This document shows, piece after piece, positions 8,248 through 17,315 of a DNA stretch of 41,364 bases; positions within the stretch are counted from its first letter, which is position 1, and each line of letters starts with the position of its first letter. The notes under the pieces are model-generated. The model worked only from the letters and a program-made list of their open reading frames with translations. It did not search any database and was not told the DNA's origin. Made by a program: the position numbers and the translations under genes. Location: assembly GCA_018903255.1 (NCBI GenBank), contig JAHIQT010000204.1, forward strand, positions 1 through 41,364. The letters are read 5' to 3'. The stretch comes from Bacillota bacterium (GTDB taxonomy: Bacteria; Bacillota; Clostridia; Eubacteriales; Eubacteriaceae).

Positions 8248-8278
8248 TCCGGTCTGCCTTGATGCGGCAGACCGGAAA
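8248..8278 (-). terminator. Terminator of the DUF4352 gene
   Basis: TTCCGGTCTGCC pairs with GGCAGACCGGAA around a short loop. On the minus strand it is followed by TTTTTTTTAGC. It lies just past the stop of the DUF4352 gene and is the paralogue of the hairpin at 5143-5176. Confidence 0.85.
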
Positions 8279-8310
8279 ATGATTGTCTAAAACAGCTGCT
8301 GCTGACCGCC

Positions 8311-9345
8311 CTAATTTACTGGCAGCTTAAACACCGCGTCGTAGCTTTTGAAGTCATTGCCACGCACTTCCACATTGACGGTAATTTCACCACTGGCATT
8401 GGCCAGCCCATAGGCGACTTGAGCGCCGACGGTTTTGGCACCGATCGGGGTTTCCTTGGGATTGCCGCTGGTCGAAGCGGGATAGGAGTCGGCCATTACC
8501 CCGCTACCATCAATCACTTTAAAATCACTCGATGAGACATACAGCTCCATGATGCTTTTTTCGACCCCGATATTGCTATAGTCATAGGTCAGGATCACCA
8601 CCTGAGCCGGTGCTTTATCGGAGTACTGGTTGCGGTCGTCAGTCAGACTGGCGGCGGTGAAGGTCAGATCAAAGAGGCCATCGACAGTCCAGGTTTCGCC
8701 AAGGCCGTAGACCTTTTTTTGTGGTTCGGTGGTTTTTTCGGGCTCTTCAGTGGCGGAGGGGGGCGTGGCGGTGTCGTCTGCGGTCGTACTGGCTGCGCCC
8801 GGAGCGCTAGTGAAGAGACCGCCCAGATTGGCCAGGATGACGATAAAGCCGAGACTAAAAATGACCGTCATGATCACCTTGGGGATCACAATAAACTGGC
8901 GGCTGAACCACAGCAGGGCAATTCCGACTGGCGGAAAAATAATCATCGCCAGGATAATCAGCCAGGATTTCTGCCACCAGCGGACTTCTTCCCAGTCATC
9001 TTCATCGTAAAAGGCATCGACCAGATAAAAGATCGCAAAGGCCCAGGACAGAAAGGCCCAGATATAGAGATCGCTGTAATTGCCGGCCATGGTACCGCCG
9101 AACAAGGCCGCGACCAGATAGAATCCCGCCGCAGTCAGGCCGCCGCCGGCTCGGTAAGAATTGCGGGTGACCACCCCAACGATCCCGGCGATGATAAAGC
9201 AGGCGGCAACGATCACCCCAGCTGTGCCGCTGACACCACCACTGCCTTCGATGGTGTTAACCAGCCCGGCCGCGCAGGACTGAAACAGGACAAAAATCGA
9301 CAGTACCATCGAAATAATACCGATAACCAGTTTTGCAATTTTCAT
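8311..9345 (-). CDS. Membrane protein with C-terminal DUF4352-like domain
   Basis: A 344-residue protein. The N-terminal ~185 residues hold about five hydrophobic segments: 1-26 (starting MKIAKLVIGIISMVLSIFVL), ~40-60, ~70-105, a segment around WLIILAMIIFPPVGIALLWF, and one around VIMTVIFSLGFIVILANLGG. A Thr/Pro/Glu linker follows. The C-terminal ~130 residues (VYGLGETWTVDGLFDLTFTAAS, VILTYDYSNIG, MADSYPAS, KTVGAQVAYGL, NVEVRGNDF) match the DUF4352/telokin-like layout found in Firmicute surface proteins. The domain is expected outside the membrane. AGAGGTAAAGAT sets the start. Function is unknown; the neighbouring flanks resemble those around the OB-fold lipoprotein. Confidence 0.75.
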   Translation of the reverse strand: MKIAKLVIGIISMVLSIFVLFQSCAAGLVNTIEGSGGVSGTAGVIVAACFIIAGIVGVVTRNSYRAGGGLTAAGFYLVAALFGGTMAGNYSDLYIWAFLSWAFAIFYLVDAFYDEDDWEEVRWWQKSWLIILAMIIFPPVGIALLWFSRQFIVIPKVIMTVIFSLGFIVILANLGGLFTSAPGAASTTADDTATPPSATEEPEKTTEPQKKVYGLGETWTVDGLFDLTFTAASLTDDRNQYSDKAPAQVVILTYDYSNIGVEKSIMELYVSSSDFKVIDGSGVMADSYPASTSGNPKETPIGAKTVGAQVAYGLANASGEITVNVEVRGNDFKSYDAVFKLPVN

Positions 9346-9394
9346 ATCTTTACCTCTTTCCCTTATTATTAGTCTTAGTATAACACTTCGGGCT

Positions 9395-9515
9395 GGTCAA
9401 AAATGGGACAGGTGACATTTTATTTTATTTTATTTTCTTTTGAGGTAACCAGAGCAGTTGTCACGGTTGCGCGCTTCGCTTCTAAGCGATAAAGCGCGCC
9501 GACCTCTGTCTTAAA
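9395..9515 (-). repeat. Paralogous upstream flank, copy 2, with nested palindrome
   Basis: This holds the second exact copy of the 20-base block seen at 5861-5880 and a nested inverted repeat: GCGCGCTT ... AAGCGCGC, enclosing CGCTT/AAGCG and bracketed by GAGGT ... ACCTC. The next ~70 bases contain an A/T palindrome (TTTATTTTGTT / AACAAAATAAA) at about 9528-9552. No gene is visible in this ~400-base interval. Confidence 0.55.
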
Positions 9516-9593
9516 TTCTGTCTATCGTTTTATTTTGTTCAAACAAAATAAATTTTATTTTTAGCCTTTTGTTTTGTTTGAACTTAGTTTTAA

Positions 9594-9632
9594 AAACCCC
9601 CATCCGGTCGTGTGTTCCGGCTGGGGGTTAGC
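9594..9632 (-). terminator. Terminator of the PAS-GGDEF gene
   Basis: The minus strand has AACCCCCAGCCGG, a loop, CCGGATGGGGGTT and then TTTAAAAC. The GC-rich stem with T run lies about 120 bp after the cyclase stop. Confidence 0.8.
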
Positions 9633-9750
9633 GATGAAATAAATTGCTTTAGTCTGGCGGTGGGTCATCTGCGCCCAGGTCAGTGACTACCTGTTTGAGG
9701 CGTTTAGGGATCGGCACGCCCAGGGCGGCATTTTTGGTCGCTCGGCTCCA

Positions 9751-11397
9751 TCACAGACTGATTTCAACGCGGTTGCGACCCTTGTTTTTGGCGCTGTACA
9801 TGGCTGTATCGGCGCGTTTTAAGACTTCCTCAAAGGGCTCGTCAGCGGTTCGCGGCAGTGATAAGCCGATGCTGACAGTATATTTGATGACCGTCTCGTT
9901 ATCGAGACGCAGCTCACTGGCGGCGACACTTTCGCGCAGCCGCTTGGCCATCTGCAGGGCTTCTTCAAAATCGGTATGCTCAAGACAGATGGCAAATTCT
10001 TCGCCACCGATGCGGCCGATCAGGTCGGTCTTGCGGACGTTCTTCTTACAAATCTCGGCAAAGCCCCACAGCGCCTGGTCGCCGACGGCATGACCATAGC
10101 TATCATTAATCCGTTTGAACAAATCAATATCCAGCATCAGCATTGCCCATTTTACCGCCTCGGTCTGGTAGCGGATGGCATTGCGCCCCATTTGTTCAAA
10201 AAAGCTGCGGCGGTTGTATACCTGGGTCAGGACATCCTCCTGGTAGAGCCGTGCCAGCAGCTGGAGATTGTGATATTCCTCGGTAATATCCTGCTTGATC
10301 CCGATAAATTTATAGAGCTGCCCTTCATCATCAAAAATCGGGGCAATGATCGCCTGTTCCCAGTAGGGCTGGCCATTTTTTTTGCGGTTCTGAAAAATCC
10401 CCTGCCAGTCCTGGCCGCCCAGAATCGTCTCCCAGAGTTTCTGATAATCGATCGCAACATCCCGATTCAGCTTGAGAATCCGGGGGTTCTGACCCAGGGC
10501 TTCGTCGCGACTATAGCCAGTGACCGCTTCAAAGGTGTTATTGACATAAGTGATGGTGCCATCCGGGTCGGTAATCACAATCATAATCGGCGATTGTTCG
10601 ATCGCTTTTTGCAGTACCTTGACCTTTTTTTCAGCCTCGATACGGTCGGTAATATCAAAGGACATGCCAATCACGCCGATGATCTCACCGGCGTGGTCAC
10701 GAAAGGCAAGCTTACTGGTATCAACCCAGCGCAGCCCCTCCTGGGTAATCAGCTTTTCGACGATGTTGAGCCGCGGCTCACCAGATTCGAGCACCGCCAG
10801 GTCATCCTGATAATAACGTTCGACCAATTCTAGCGGGTAAATGGCACTGAGGTGTTGTCCTTCGAGCGCCGCTTTGGCCAGGCCATGCTGGTCTGCCATC
10901 GCCTTATTGACCCGGATAAAACGATTATCGCGGTCTTTATAGTAAATCATCCCCGGAATATGATCAAGAATCGCTTCAAACTGGTCAGCCTCGACCCGAC
11001 AGGCGGCTTGCCAGACTTTGCGGCGCAGATCCTGTTCGTTTTTTTCGGTGACATCAATCAGGATGCCTTCAATTTCCATGCCGCCACCACTGCCATCAGC
11101 CTTGCAGAGACCCTGATCAAGCACCCAGCGAACCCCGCCGTCAGCGCCAATAATCCGGTATTCGAGGGTAAAGGGGGTCGGCTTTTGTAAATACGCCCTG
11201 ATCGCCTGGCGGATTTTAGACTGATCATCAGGATGGATGATGCTATCGAGATCGGACGGGATGCCACTGGTAAAGTACGGATCCTGATAACCTGTCAAGG
11301 CTTTGATATTCTCGCTGATTTCTTGCACCCGACGCTGTTGGTCGCCACTGCAGCGGTAGGTAACGATTTGCAGATTGCTTAAAAATTGATCCATCAT
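9751..11397 (-). CDS. Triple-PAS diguanylate cyclase
   Basis: A 548-residue soluble protein with no membrane segment. PAS1 is at ~10-120 (ends ILIDVTEKN), PAS2 at ~140-255 (ends FDITDRIE), PAS3 at ~262-375 (TDPDGTITYVNNTFEAVTGYSRDE, ends KQDITEEYHN) and GGDEF at ~385-548. The catalytic loop is GGEEF at 464-468. An inhibitory I-site RKTD at 455-458 sits five residues upstream, so product inhibition by c-di-GMP is expected. LDIDLFKRINDSYGHAVGD is intact, so the cyclase should be active, making c-di-GMP from two GTP in the cytoplasm. AGGAGG precedes the ATG-ATG start. The PocR-HD-GYP gene lies ~190 bp upstream in the same direction. Confidence 0.92.
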   Translation of the reverse strand: MMDQFLSNLQIVTYRCSGDQQRRVQEISENIKALTGYQDPYFTSGIPSDLDSIIHPDDQSKIRQAIRAYLQKPTPFTLEYRIIGADGGVRWVLDQGLCKADGSGGGMEIEGILIDVTEKNEQDLRRKVWQAACRVEADQFEAILDHIPGMIYYKDRDNRFIRVNKAMADQHGLAKAALEGQHLSAIYPLELVERYYQDDLAVLESGEPRLNIVEKLITQEGLRWVDTSKLAFRDHAGEIIGVIGMSFDITDRIEAEKKVKVLQKAIEQSPIMIVITDPDGTITYVNNTFEAVTGYSRDEALGQNPRILKLNRDVAIDYQKLWETILGGQDWQGIFQNRKKNGQPYWEQAIIAPIFDDEGQLYKFIGIKQDITEEYHNLQLLARLYQEDVLTQVYNRRSFFEQMGRNAIRYQTEAVKWAMLMLDIDLFKRINDSYGHAVGDQALWGFAEICKKNVRKTDLIGRIGGEEFAICLEHTDFEEALQMAKRLRESVAASELRLDNETVIKYTVSIGLSLPRTADEPFEEVLKRADTAMYSAKNKGRNRVEISL

Positions 11398-11587
11398 CGC
11401 TAGGACCTCCTGTCTGGATGGTATCTTGATCGGCCAAGTCTATCTGCCAAGTTAATCTGCCTGCTTGCTTGCCAGATTGGGCAAGCCGAGTTCGTGGCCT
11501 AGTCGCCAACTACAAGTAAGCTTGTGATTGGCTTGTTGCCTTCACGAAACAGGCAAGCCCGTGCGGGGCTGCCCTGTAATGATTGTG

Positions 11588-14032
11588 CTAATCCACACCA
11601 TTTTTCAACAATTCAACAAACACCCCCACCAAGGCCGGATCAAACTGGCTACCGGCCTCGCTTTGCAGTTCGGCGATGGCCTCTTGCTGCGTGAGCACCG
11701 GCTTGTAGCTACGATCACTGGTCATCGCATCATAAGCATCGGCAATCGCGCAGATCCGCGCCGGCAGCGGGATCGCGTCAGCTTTGAGACCTTTGGGATA
11801 GCCACTGCCATCCCAACGCTCATGGTGCGCCAGAACATAATCGGCAATCGCGGTTAATTCGTTATTGGTGCAGAGAATCCGGTAACCGACTTCGGCGTGG
11901 TTTTTCATCTCCAGCCATTCGGCATCGGTCAGCTGGCCGGGTTTATTGAGGATGGTATCGGAAATGGCAATTTTGCCGATATCGTGGAGTAGCCCAAAGG
12001 CTTTTAGCTCCTTGATCTGATATGCTTCCATCCCCAGCGCTGCACCGATCCTTTCACAGCGTTCTGAGACCTGTCGGGCATGGACTTCCTCGCGATTGCT
12101 TTTCTGATGCAGGGCAGCAACGATATTATCGATGACTCGGCCTTTGATGCTTGGCCCCTCATAGAGTTTGTCGTGGTACATCATATCCTCTGCTTTTTTG
12201 AAGAGTTCATGGATATCGTCGGCGGCACTGGTCTTGGTTTCAGACCCGAATGAAACCGAGATCTCCAGACCCTCGATGCTTTGCTTTTGCAAGTCTTCTT
12301 TGATCCGATTGATCAGTTTAGTGGCTTCTAAGGCGTCGGTTCTGGGGAAGAGCATGATAAACTCGTCGCCGCCGATCCGGGCAACGATGTCATCAGCCCG
12401 ACATGCGTCGGTCAGGACTTTAGCCGTCTTGATTAGCAGTTGGTCGCCACTTGCATGGCCAAAGGAATCGTTGATCAGTTTCAGGCCATTAACATCGCTC
12501 ATCACAATCGACAGCGGCCAGTTTCTGGGCTTATCCAGCCGCACCAGTTCTTCTTCATAAAAACGACGATTATAGAGGCCGGTGAGATGGTCATGAAAGC
12601 TGAGATAGGCAATTTGGTCGAGGTTTTTTCGCTTTTCAGTAAAATCCCGAAAGACTAATACTACCCCGGTCACTTGACCCTGTTCATCGATGATCGGGGC
12701 GGCGCTGTCTTCGATCACCCGTTCAACACCGTCTTTAGCAATCAGCAGGGTATGATTGGTCAACTCGATGATTTCTTTGGTCGCCAGCACCTTGGCAACC
12801 GGGTTTTCACAGCTTTCGCGGGTAAACTCATTGATAATCTGAAAGACTGCTTCGATCGGCTGTCCCAGGGCTTGATCCTGAGTCCAGCCAGTCAGTTGTT
12901 GGGCAACTTTGTTCATGATTAAGACCCGCCCTTGGGTATCGGTCGAGATAACCGCGTCACCGATCGAAAAGAGGGTCGTTTTAAAGAGTTCTTTTTCATT
13001 GTAAAGCTGGTTTTCGAAGGTCTTCTGTTGGGTGATATCCTGAAGGATGCAATGGGTCTGCTTAAAGGCGCCATCCGCATCATAACCAATCTTGCCGTCA
13101 AAGGCGATGGTCAGCCGCTGGCCGTCCTTGGTTTTCATCTCAAACTCACTGTGGATGTAGCCCTGCGATTTAAAAAGCGGAAAGCGCTTACGAAAGCCCT
13201 CGACATATTCGGGGCAGAGAAAATCGCCAAACCACTTGCCGATCACTTCCGCTTTTTGATAGCCTAAGATTTCCAGCCATTTGGGATTGACCTCAATAAA
13301 ATGACCATCGATATCGAGCGACTGATAGCCCAGCGGTGCCCTGGTAAAGAGCATTTTAAATTTCTTTTCACTTTCCCTAAGTTCGGCTTCGACCCGCTGC
13401 TGCTCGCGGAGCATCCGCGCCAAACTGAAGTTGTGAAAACCCAAGTCGGAGATCATTGCGCCCAGCTTGGCATGATAGGACATCACCGCTTTAACCGTCT
13501 CGTGATCATAGCGGGGTACCCGGTCAAGGGCAGCCAGATAGGCGGCCTCATCAAAACCATAGCGACGCGCCTGCTGGCGGAAGAAGTCCAGATCGTGGTC
13601 TTCATCGGCATAGATAAACTGACCAAAATAGATATTGCCAAGCTGCTGGCCAGCGACCACAATCGGCGAAGACATATCCCACATGCCATTTTTGCAGCGG
13701 TAGGATAAGAAAGTGCCCGGTTCGGTGGCGCGCGCCAGAAGGGTATCGCTCTCGACGCAATTCCGAGCGGTTTCAGGATGGCAGCGATGAAACTTGGTGC
13801 AGATGTCTTGCCAACCGACGCTGACCAGCACCTGCCCCTTGCTGTCGACGATGGCAGCCAGCATCCCGGTGATTTGATGAAAATTCTCCAGCAACGACTG
13901 AACCGCGGCCACATCAATTATCTCGGCGAGCTCTAATTGACCGTCATCGATCGGTGCTGTCAGCGGCTGGCCGGCGGCGGCCGCGCTGGCCGTTAGCGGC
14001 GTTTGGGGGTGCTTTCCTGGTTCACCATTCAT
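11588..14032 (-). CDS. PocR-PAS-PAS-GGDEF-HD-GYP bifunctional c-di-GMP protein
   Basis: The start at 14032 is chosen because AGAAGGAA lies nine bases before this ATG; a GTG nine bases upstream is too close to it. The product is 814 residues. A PocR sensory domain covers ~35-200 (IIDVAAVQSLLENFHQITGMLAAIVD, HRCHPETARNC, YRCKNGMWDM). PAS1 is at ~225-340, PAS2 at ~350-470 and GGDEF at ~475-635. The GGDEF motif is intact, and RADD five residues earlier forms an I-site. HD-GYP covers ~640-814 with HDIGK and HHERWDGSGYP. It carries intact synthesis and hydrolysis motifs. PocR domains bind small ligands in C1 and propanediol regulators, so a metabolite input is plausible. Cytoplasmic. Confidence 0.92.
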   Translation of the reverse strand: MNGEPGKHPQTPLTASAAAAGQPLTAPIDDGQLELAEIIDVAAVQSLLENFHQITGMLAAIVDSKGQVLVSVGWQDICTKFHRCHPETARNCVESDTLLARATEPGTFLSYRCKNGMWDMSSPIVVAGQQLGNIYFGQFIYADEDHDLDFFRQQARRYGFDEAAYLAALDRVPRYDHETVKAVMSYHAKLGAMISDLGFHNFSLARMLREQQRVEAELRESEKKFKMLFTRAPLGYQSLDIDGHFIEVNPKWLEILGYQKAEVIGKWFGDFLCPEYVEGFRKRFPLFKSQGYIHSEFEMKTKDGQRLTIAFDGKIGYDADGAFKQTHCILQDITQQKTFENQLYNEKELFKTTLFSIGDAVISTDTQGRVLIMNKVAQQLTGWTQDQALGQPIEAVFQIINEFTRESCENPVAKVLATKEIIELTNHTLLIAKDGVERVIEDSAAPIIDEQGQVTGVVLVFRDFTEKRKNLDQIAYLSFHDHLTGLYNRRFYEEELVRLDKPRNWPLSIVMSDVNGLKLINDSFGHASGDQLLIKTAKVLTDACRADDIVARIGGDEFIMLFPRTDALEATKLINRIKEDLQKQSIEGLEISVSFGSETKTSAADDIHELFKKAEDMMYHDKLYEGPSIKGRVIDNIVAALHQKSNREEVHARQVSERCERIGAALGMEAYQIKELKAFGLLHDIGKIAISDTILNKPGQLTDAEWLEMKNHAEVGYRILCTNNELTAIADYVLAHHERWDGSGYPKGLKADAIPLPARICAIADAYDAMTSDRSYKPVLTQQEAIAELQSEAGSQFDPALVGVFVELLKNGVD

Positions 14033-14152
14033 GCGATTCACTTCCTTCTTATTACCGTTAATTATTCACCCTTTTTTATACCCCTTTTAGGTTTACTCAA
14101 ACAGAATTTTAATTGTAACAGGATCTTATTTTTTGAGGGAACCTTGCCTGTC

Positions 14153-14205
14153 CAAAAAATGAAGGCCTTTGGGCTTGCTATCGCAACACCAAAGGCCTTC
14201 ATCAA
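14153..14205 (-). terminator. Terminator of the chemotaxis receptor gene
   Basis: ATGAAGGCCTTTGG pairs over 14 bases with CCAAAGGCCTTCAT around a 16-base loop. On the minus strand TTTTTTGG follows. It lies about 40 bp past the receptor stop. Confidence 0.9.
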
Positions 14206-14221
14206 TGATTGTGGTTATCGT

Positions 14222-14258
14222 ATTTGTAGTATTTAGTATTTAGTATTTAGTATTTATC
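14222..14258. repeat. Seven-base tandem repeat overlapping the receptor stop codon
   Basis: The unit ATTTAGT (plus strand) is repeated about four times. It starts inside the last codons of the receptor gene and runs past its TAA. Loss or gain of a unit would leave the first stop in place, so coding effects are unlikely. Confidence 0.7.
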
Positions 14259-17003
14259 ATCGTCCCAATCATCTAAATTGATCCGCGGCGGAGCCGCTGC
14301 GGGGCCGGTAGCCGGGGTTAGCGGCGCTGGCCTTGCTTGTGGGTTGGCGGCTTGTTTTTTTACATTTTTGATTTTAAAGGCATCGACCATCTGTTTAAGC
14401 ACTTCTGCCTGGCCAGACAATTCTTGGCTGGCGGCGGCGCTTTCTTCGGCTGTCGCCGAATTGGTTTGCACGACTGTCGAAACCTGTTCGATCCCGCTGG
14501 TGATCTGGGCAATTTCGGTGGCCTGATCATTGGAAGCGCGGGCAATGTTGCCAACCAGATCAGCCACTTTTTCGATTTCTTGTAAAATCTCAATCAGGCT
14601 GGCTTCGGTTTGATCGGCTATTTTAGCACCCACCTCGACCTTGTTAATCGATCCTTCGATCAGACCGGTGGTTTCTTTGGCAGCGGCAGCGCTGCGGCCA
14701 GCGAGGCTGCGGACTTCTTCGGCAACCACGGCAAAGCCTTTACCGTGCTGACCAGCCCGGGCTGCTTCAACGGCGGCGTTAAGGGCCAAAATATTGGTCT
14801 GGAAGGCGATATCATCGATGACCTTGATGACTTTAGAAATACTATGGGACGCTTCATTGATGTCAGCCATGGCGGCGACCATTTTTTGCATTTGTTGGTT
14901 GCCGTACTGGGCACTGCTGCGCACTTCGATCGCCCGTTGATTGGCTTGATTGGCATTGACGGCGTTTTTCTTGGTTTCGCTGGCGACCTCATCGATGGAG
15001 GCAGTCAGCTGCTCGATCGCGCTGGCCTGTTCAGTGGTTCCCTGGGAGAGCGCCTGGCCGCCATCAGAAATCTGTTGGGAACCGCTTTCGACCTGACCGG
15101 CGGCGATGTTGATCTCGGTCATGGTGGCGCTGAGATTGGCGGTGATTTGGTTTAAGGCCTTTTTAATGGCCTGGAAGTCGCCCAGGTAATCGGCGCTAAT
15201 GTGCTGATCAAGGTTGCCCTGGCCGATTTCTTCGAGGATCGCAGTAATTTCTTCAACATAACGTTTGAGGAAGGAAATGGTCTGGTTCATATCCGCTTTG
15301 ATAATCGCGTAGTCGCCCTGATAACTGCCGACCATGGCGGTATTCAGGTTGCCCTGAGCCAGTTGCTGCAGGGTCATCGAGGCTTCGTTAAGGGGCGCTG
15401 CCACGGCATCAAGGGTCTGGTTCAAGCCGGCGATAACCTTGGCATATTCCCCCGAAAATCCTGTCAGGTCGCTACGATGACTGAGGTTCCCGGCAATCGC
15501 GTGACTGGCCATGGCCTCGGTTTCAGCGACTAAATTGACAATATTCTGGAGCATGGCAATAATCGCGGGGCTCAATTGGTCTTTATCACCGCGGGCGCCA
15601 AGTTTTTTGAGTAATGGCAGATCGCTCATATTTCCTGCAGCAATCTTATTGGCAATCGTGACAATGCTGGCCAGCCGCTCACAGACTTCATTGATCGATC
15701 GGCCAATTTCAGCGTAAATGCCCGGATAATTGGTCTCCATCGTCTCTGAATAATCATTCAGTGCCAATTTCCCGAGGATCCGTTTGCCTTCTTCAAGGGC
15801 TCCCAGGCCGTCAATGCAGGCATTGATACTATTTTTGATGGTATTAAAATCACCCTGGTAGGTAGCCATGATGAGAGGCGGAATCTCGCCTTTGCCAATC
15901 CGCTCGATATAGTCAGCCGCGACATGCAGCGGGCCGACCACCGCATCGAGGGTATCATTAACCCCAGCGACGATTTCTTTAAAGCCGCCACTAAAACGGT
16001 CGGCATCGCCGCGGCTATCAAGCTGCCCCGCCACTGCGGCAGCCGACAGCTGCTTGGCTTCAGCAATCAGGTTGCCGATGTTTTCGATGGTTTGTTTAAG
16101 GGCCGGTGTGATTTCATCCCGGGGTCCCTGGGCTTTTATCTCGGCCGAGAGGTCGCCAACGGCAATCTGATTCAGGGTGCCGATCAAGGTCAATTGCAGG
16201 GTATCCGCAAATTGATCGAGGGCTACCGCCATTTGACCAATTTCATTGGTCGGTTTCATCTTTAGGCGCGTCCCCAAATAGCCCTGACTCATTTCCTGAA
16301 TCATCTGATTGACCGCCTTAACCGGTCTGGTCACGGAATTTGAAATTCTATAAAGCACCAGCGCCAGGATCAAAAAGATCAGCAGCCCAATCCCGGCAAT
16401 CAGTAGCATATTATTGGTAACGGCAGACTGCACATTTGCCATCGAGTAACCGATGGTAATCGCCCCGACCAGGTCACCATTGATGGTCAGTGGATAATTC
16501 ACCTCATAGACATCGATATCCAGATCTTCATAATAGTATTGTGAGGCCGACGAAACTCCTTCCTGAGCGGCCGCCTTCATATAGACTTCATCAGAATAGT
16601 CGGTTCCGACATCGGCGATGATGCTGTCAGCAATGTCAATCACATCACGATCGACAATCGCCAGATAGACAATGTTGTCATCATTAGCAAACTTGTCAAC
16701 CATTGCTTGATAGCTGCATTGTTCACTGAAGGCCTCAAGCTGAGCTGGTAAAATAGCCGTATCGGCCAAACGATTAAGGGTATTGGTATTATCTTCTAAT
16801 TGAAGGACAAAACGCTGGGCGCTGCTAAAGCCGTTATTTTTCATCTCGGCAAAAAGGCTTTCTCGAATTAAAACCGATGAAATCAGCGCAATCGCGACGA
16901 TCCCGACAAAAAGACAAATCAGGGGGATGATCAGGAGTTTAAATTTAATGCTGGTGATTTTCATTTTGGGGCCGCCTGTTCTGCTTGAAGCGCTTGTGTC
17001 CAT
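14247..17003 (-). CDS. Methyl-accepting chemotaxis receptor with Cache sensor and multiple HAMP-like units
   Basis: A 918-residue receptor. TM1 is at ~24-46 and an extracytoplasmic single-Cache-like domain at ~50-195 (IVYLAIVDRDVIDIADS, VYEVNYPLTINGDLVGAITIGYS). TM2 is at ~199-220, followed by HAMP. A long series of HAMP-like units repeats GNL/GDL plus SGGF or QGDF patterns from ~260 to 620. The signalling domain carries DIAFQTNILALNAAVEAARAG and AEEVRSLAGRSA near residue 750. The C-terminal tail is Pro/Ala-rich and ends DDWDDDKY, with no CheR pentapeptide. AAGGAGACCCCA directly precedes the first ATG, so this start is preferred over the internal one at residue 14. No che genes are adjacent. 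Confidence 0.93.
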   Translation of the reverse strand: MDTSASSRTGGPKMKITSIKFKLLIIPLICLFVGIVAIALISSVLIRESLFAEMKNNGFSSAQRFVLQLEDNTNTLNRLADTAILPAQLEAFSEQCSYQAMVDKFANDDNIVYLAIVDRDVIDIADSIIADVGTDYSDEVYMKAAAQEGVSSASQYYYEDLDIDVYEVNYPLTINGDLVGAITIGYSMANVQSAVTNNMLLIAGIGLLIFLILALVLYRISNSVTRPVKAVNQMIQEMSQGYLGTRLKMKPTNEIGQMAVALDQFADTLQLTLIGTLNQIAVGDLSAEIKAQGPRDEITPALKQTIENIGNLIAEAKQLSAAAVAGQLDSRGDADRFSGGFKEIVAGVNDTLDAVVGPLHVAADYIERIGKGEIPPLIMATYQGDFNTIKNSINACIDGLGALEEGKRILGKLALNDYSETMETNYPGIYAEIGRSINEVCERLASIVTIANKIAAGNMSDLPLLKKLGARGDKDQLSPAIIAMLQNIVNLVAETEAMASHAIAGNLSHRSDLTGFSGEYAKVIAGLNQTLDAVAAPLNEASMTLQQLAQGNLNTAMVGSYQGDYAIIKADMNQTISFLKRYVEEITAILEEIGQGNLDQHISADYLGDFQAIKKALNQITANLSATMTEINIAAGQVESGSQQISDGGQALSQGTTEQASAIEQLTASIDEVASETKKNAVNANQANQRAIEVRSSAQYGNQQMQKMVAAMADINEASHSISKVIKVIDDIAFQTNILALNAAVEAARAGQHGKGFAVVAEEVRSLAGRSAAAAKETTGLIEGSINKVEVGAKIADQTEASLIEILQEIEKVADLVGNIARASNDQATEIAQITSGIEQVSTVVQTNSATAEESAAASQELSGQAEVLKQMVDAFKIKNVKKQAANPQARPAPLTPATGPAAAPPRINLDDWDDDKY

Positions 17004-17116
17004 TGGGGTCTCCTTTTCATAAAGCCGTTGTATTTGCTGATTGTTGCGGTGCCAATCGCCGCTTGATCTTATATCTAGTCTAGTTTAATATCGTGCACAT
17101 ATCTGCAATGTTTCTC

Positions 17117-17145
17117 ATTATACTCGTAATTGTACATGTTTACAA
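17117..17145 (-). promoter_or_regulatory. Promoter for the chemotaxis receptor gene
   Basis: On the minus strand TTGTAA, 17 bases, then TATAAT, about 115 bp upstream of the receptor ATG. The rest of the ~310-base interval holds the terminator of the upstream lipoprotein gene and no credible gene. Confidence 0.6.
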
Positions 17146-17225
17146 GGTAATAATTCAACATAATATTAAAAAAATTGCAACATTCTCCATCAATCGGGTG
17201 ATTTTGGTGCATGATTAAACCACCA

Positions 17226-17260
17226 CAAAAAAGACAACCCCTGACGGAGTTGCCTGTTTT
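17226..17260 (-). terminator. Terminator of the lipoprotein gene at 17316
   Basis: The minus strand has AGGCAACTCC, loop GTCA, GGGGTTGTCT and then TTTTTTG, a wobble-containing stem with T run ~55 bp beyond the stop. Confidence 0.75.
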
Positions 17261-17315
17261 TGTTTGAAAGTTTAATGCGTTTTGGTTCAACTCATCCAAA
17301 TCGACGGCTCACTCA

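Noticed and set aside
17075-17299. 74-residue minus-strand frame upstream of the receptor gene
   Set aside because: It overlaps the terminator of the previous gene and the receptor promoter, lacks a ribosome site and has low-complexity content.
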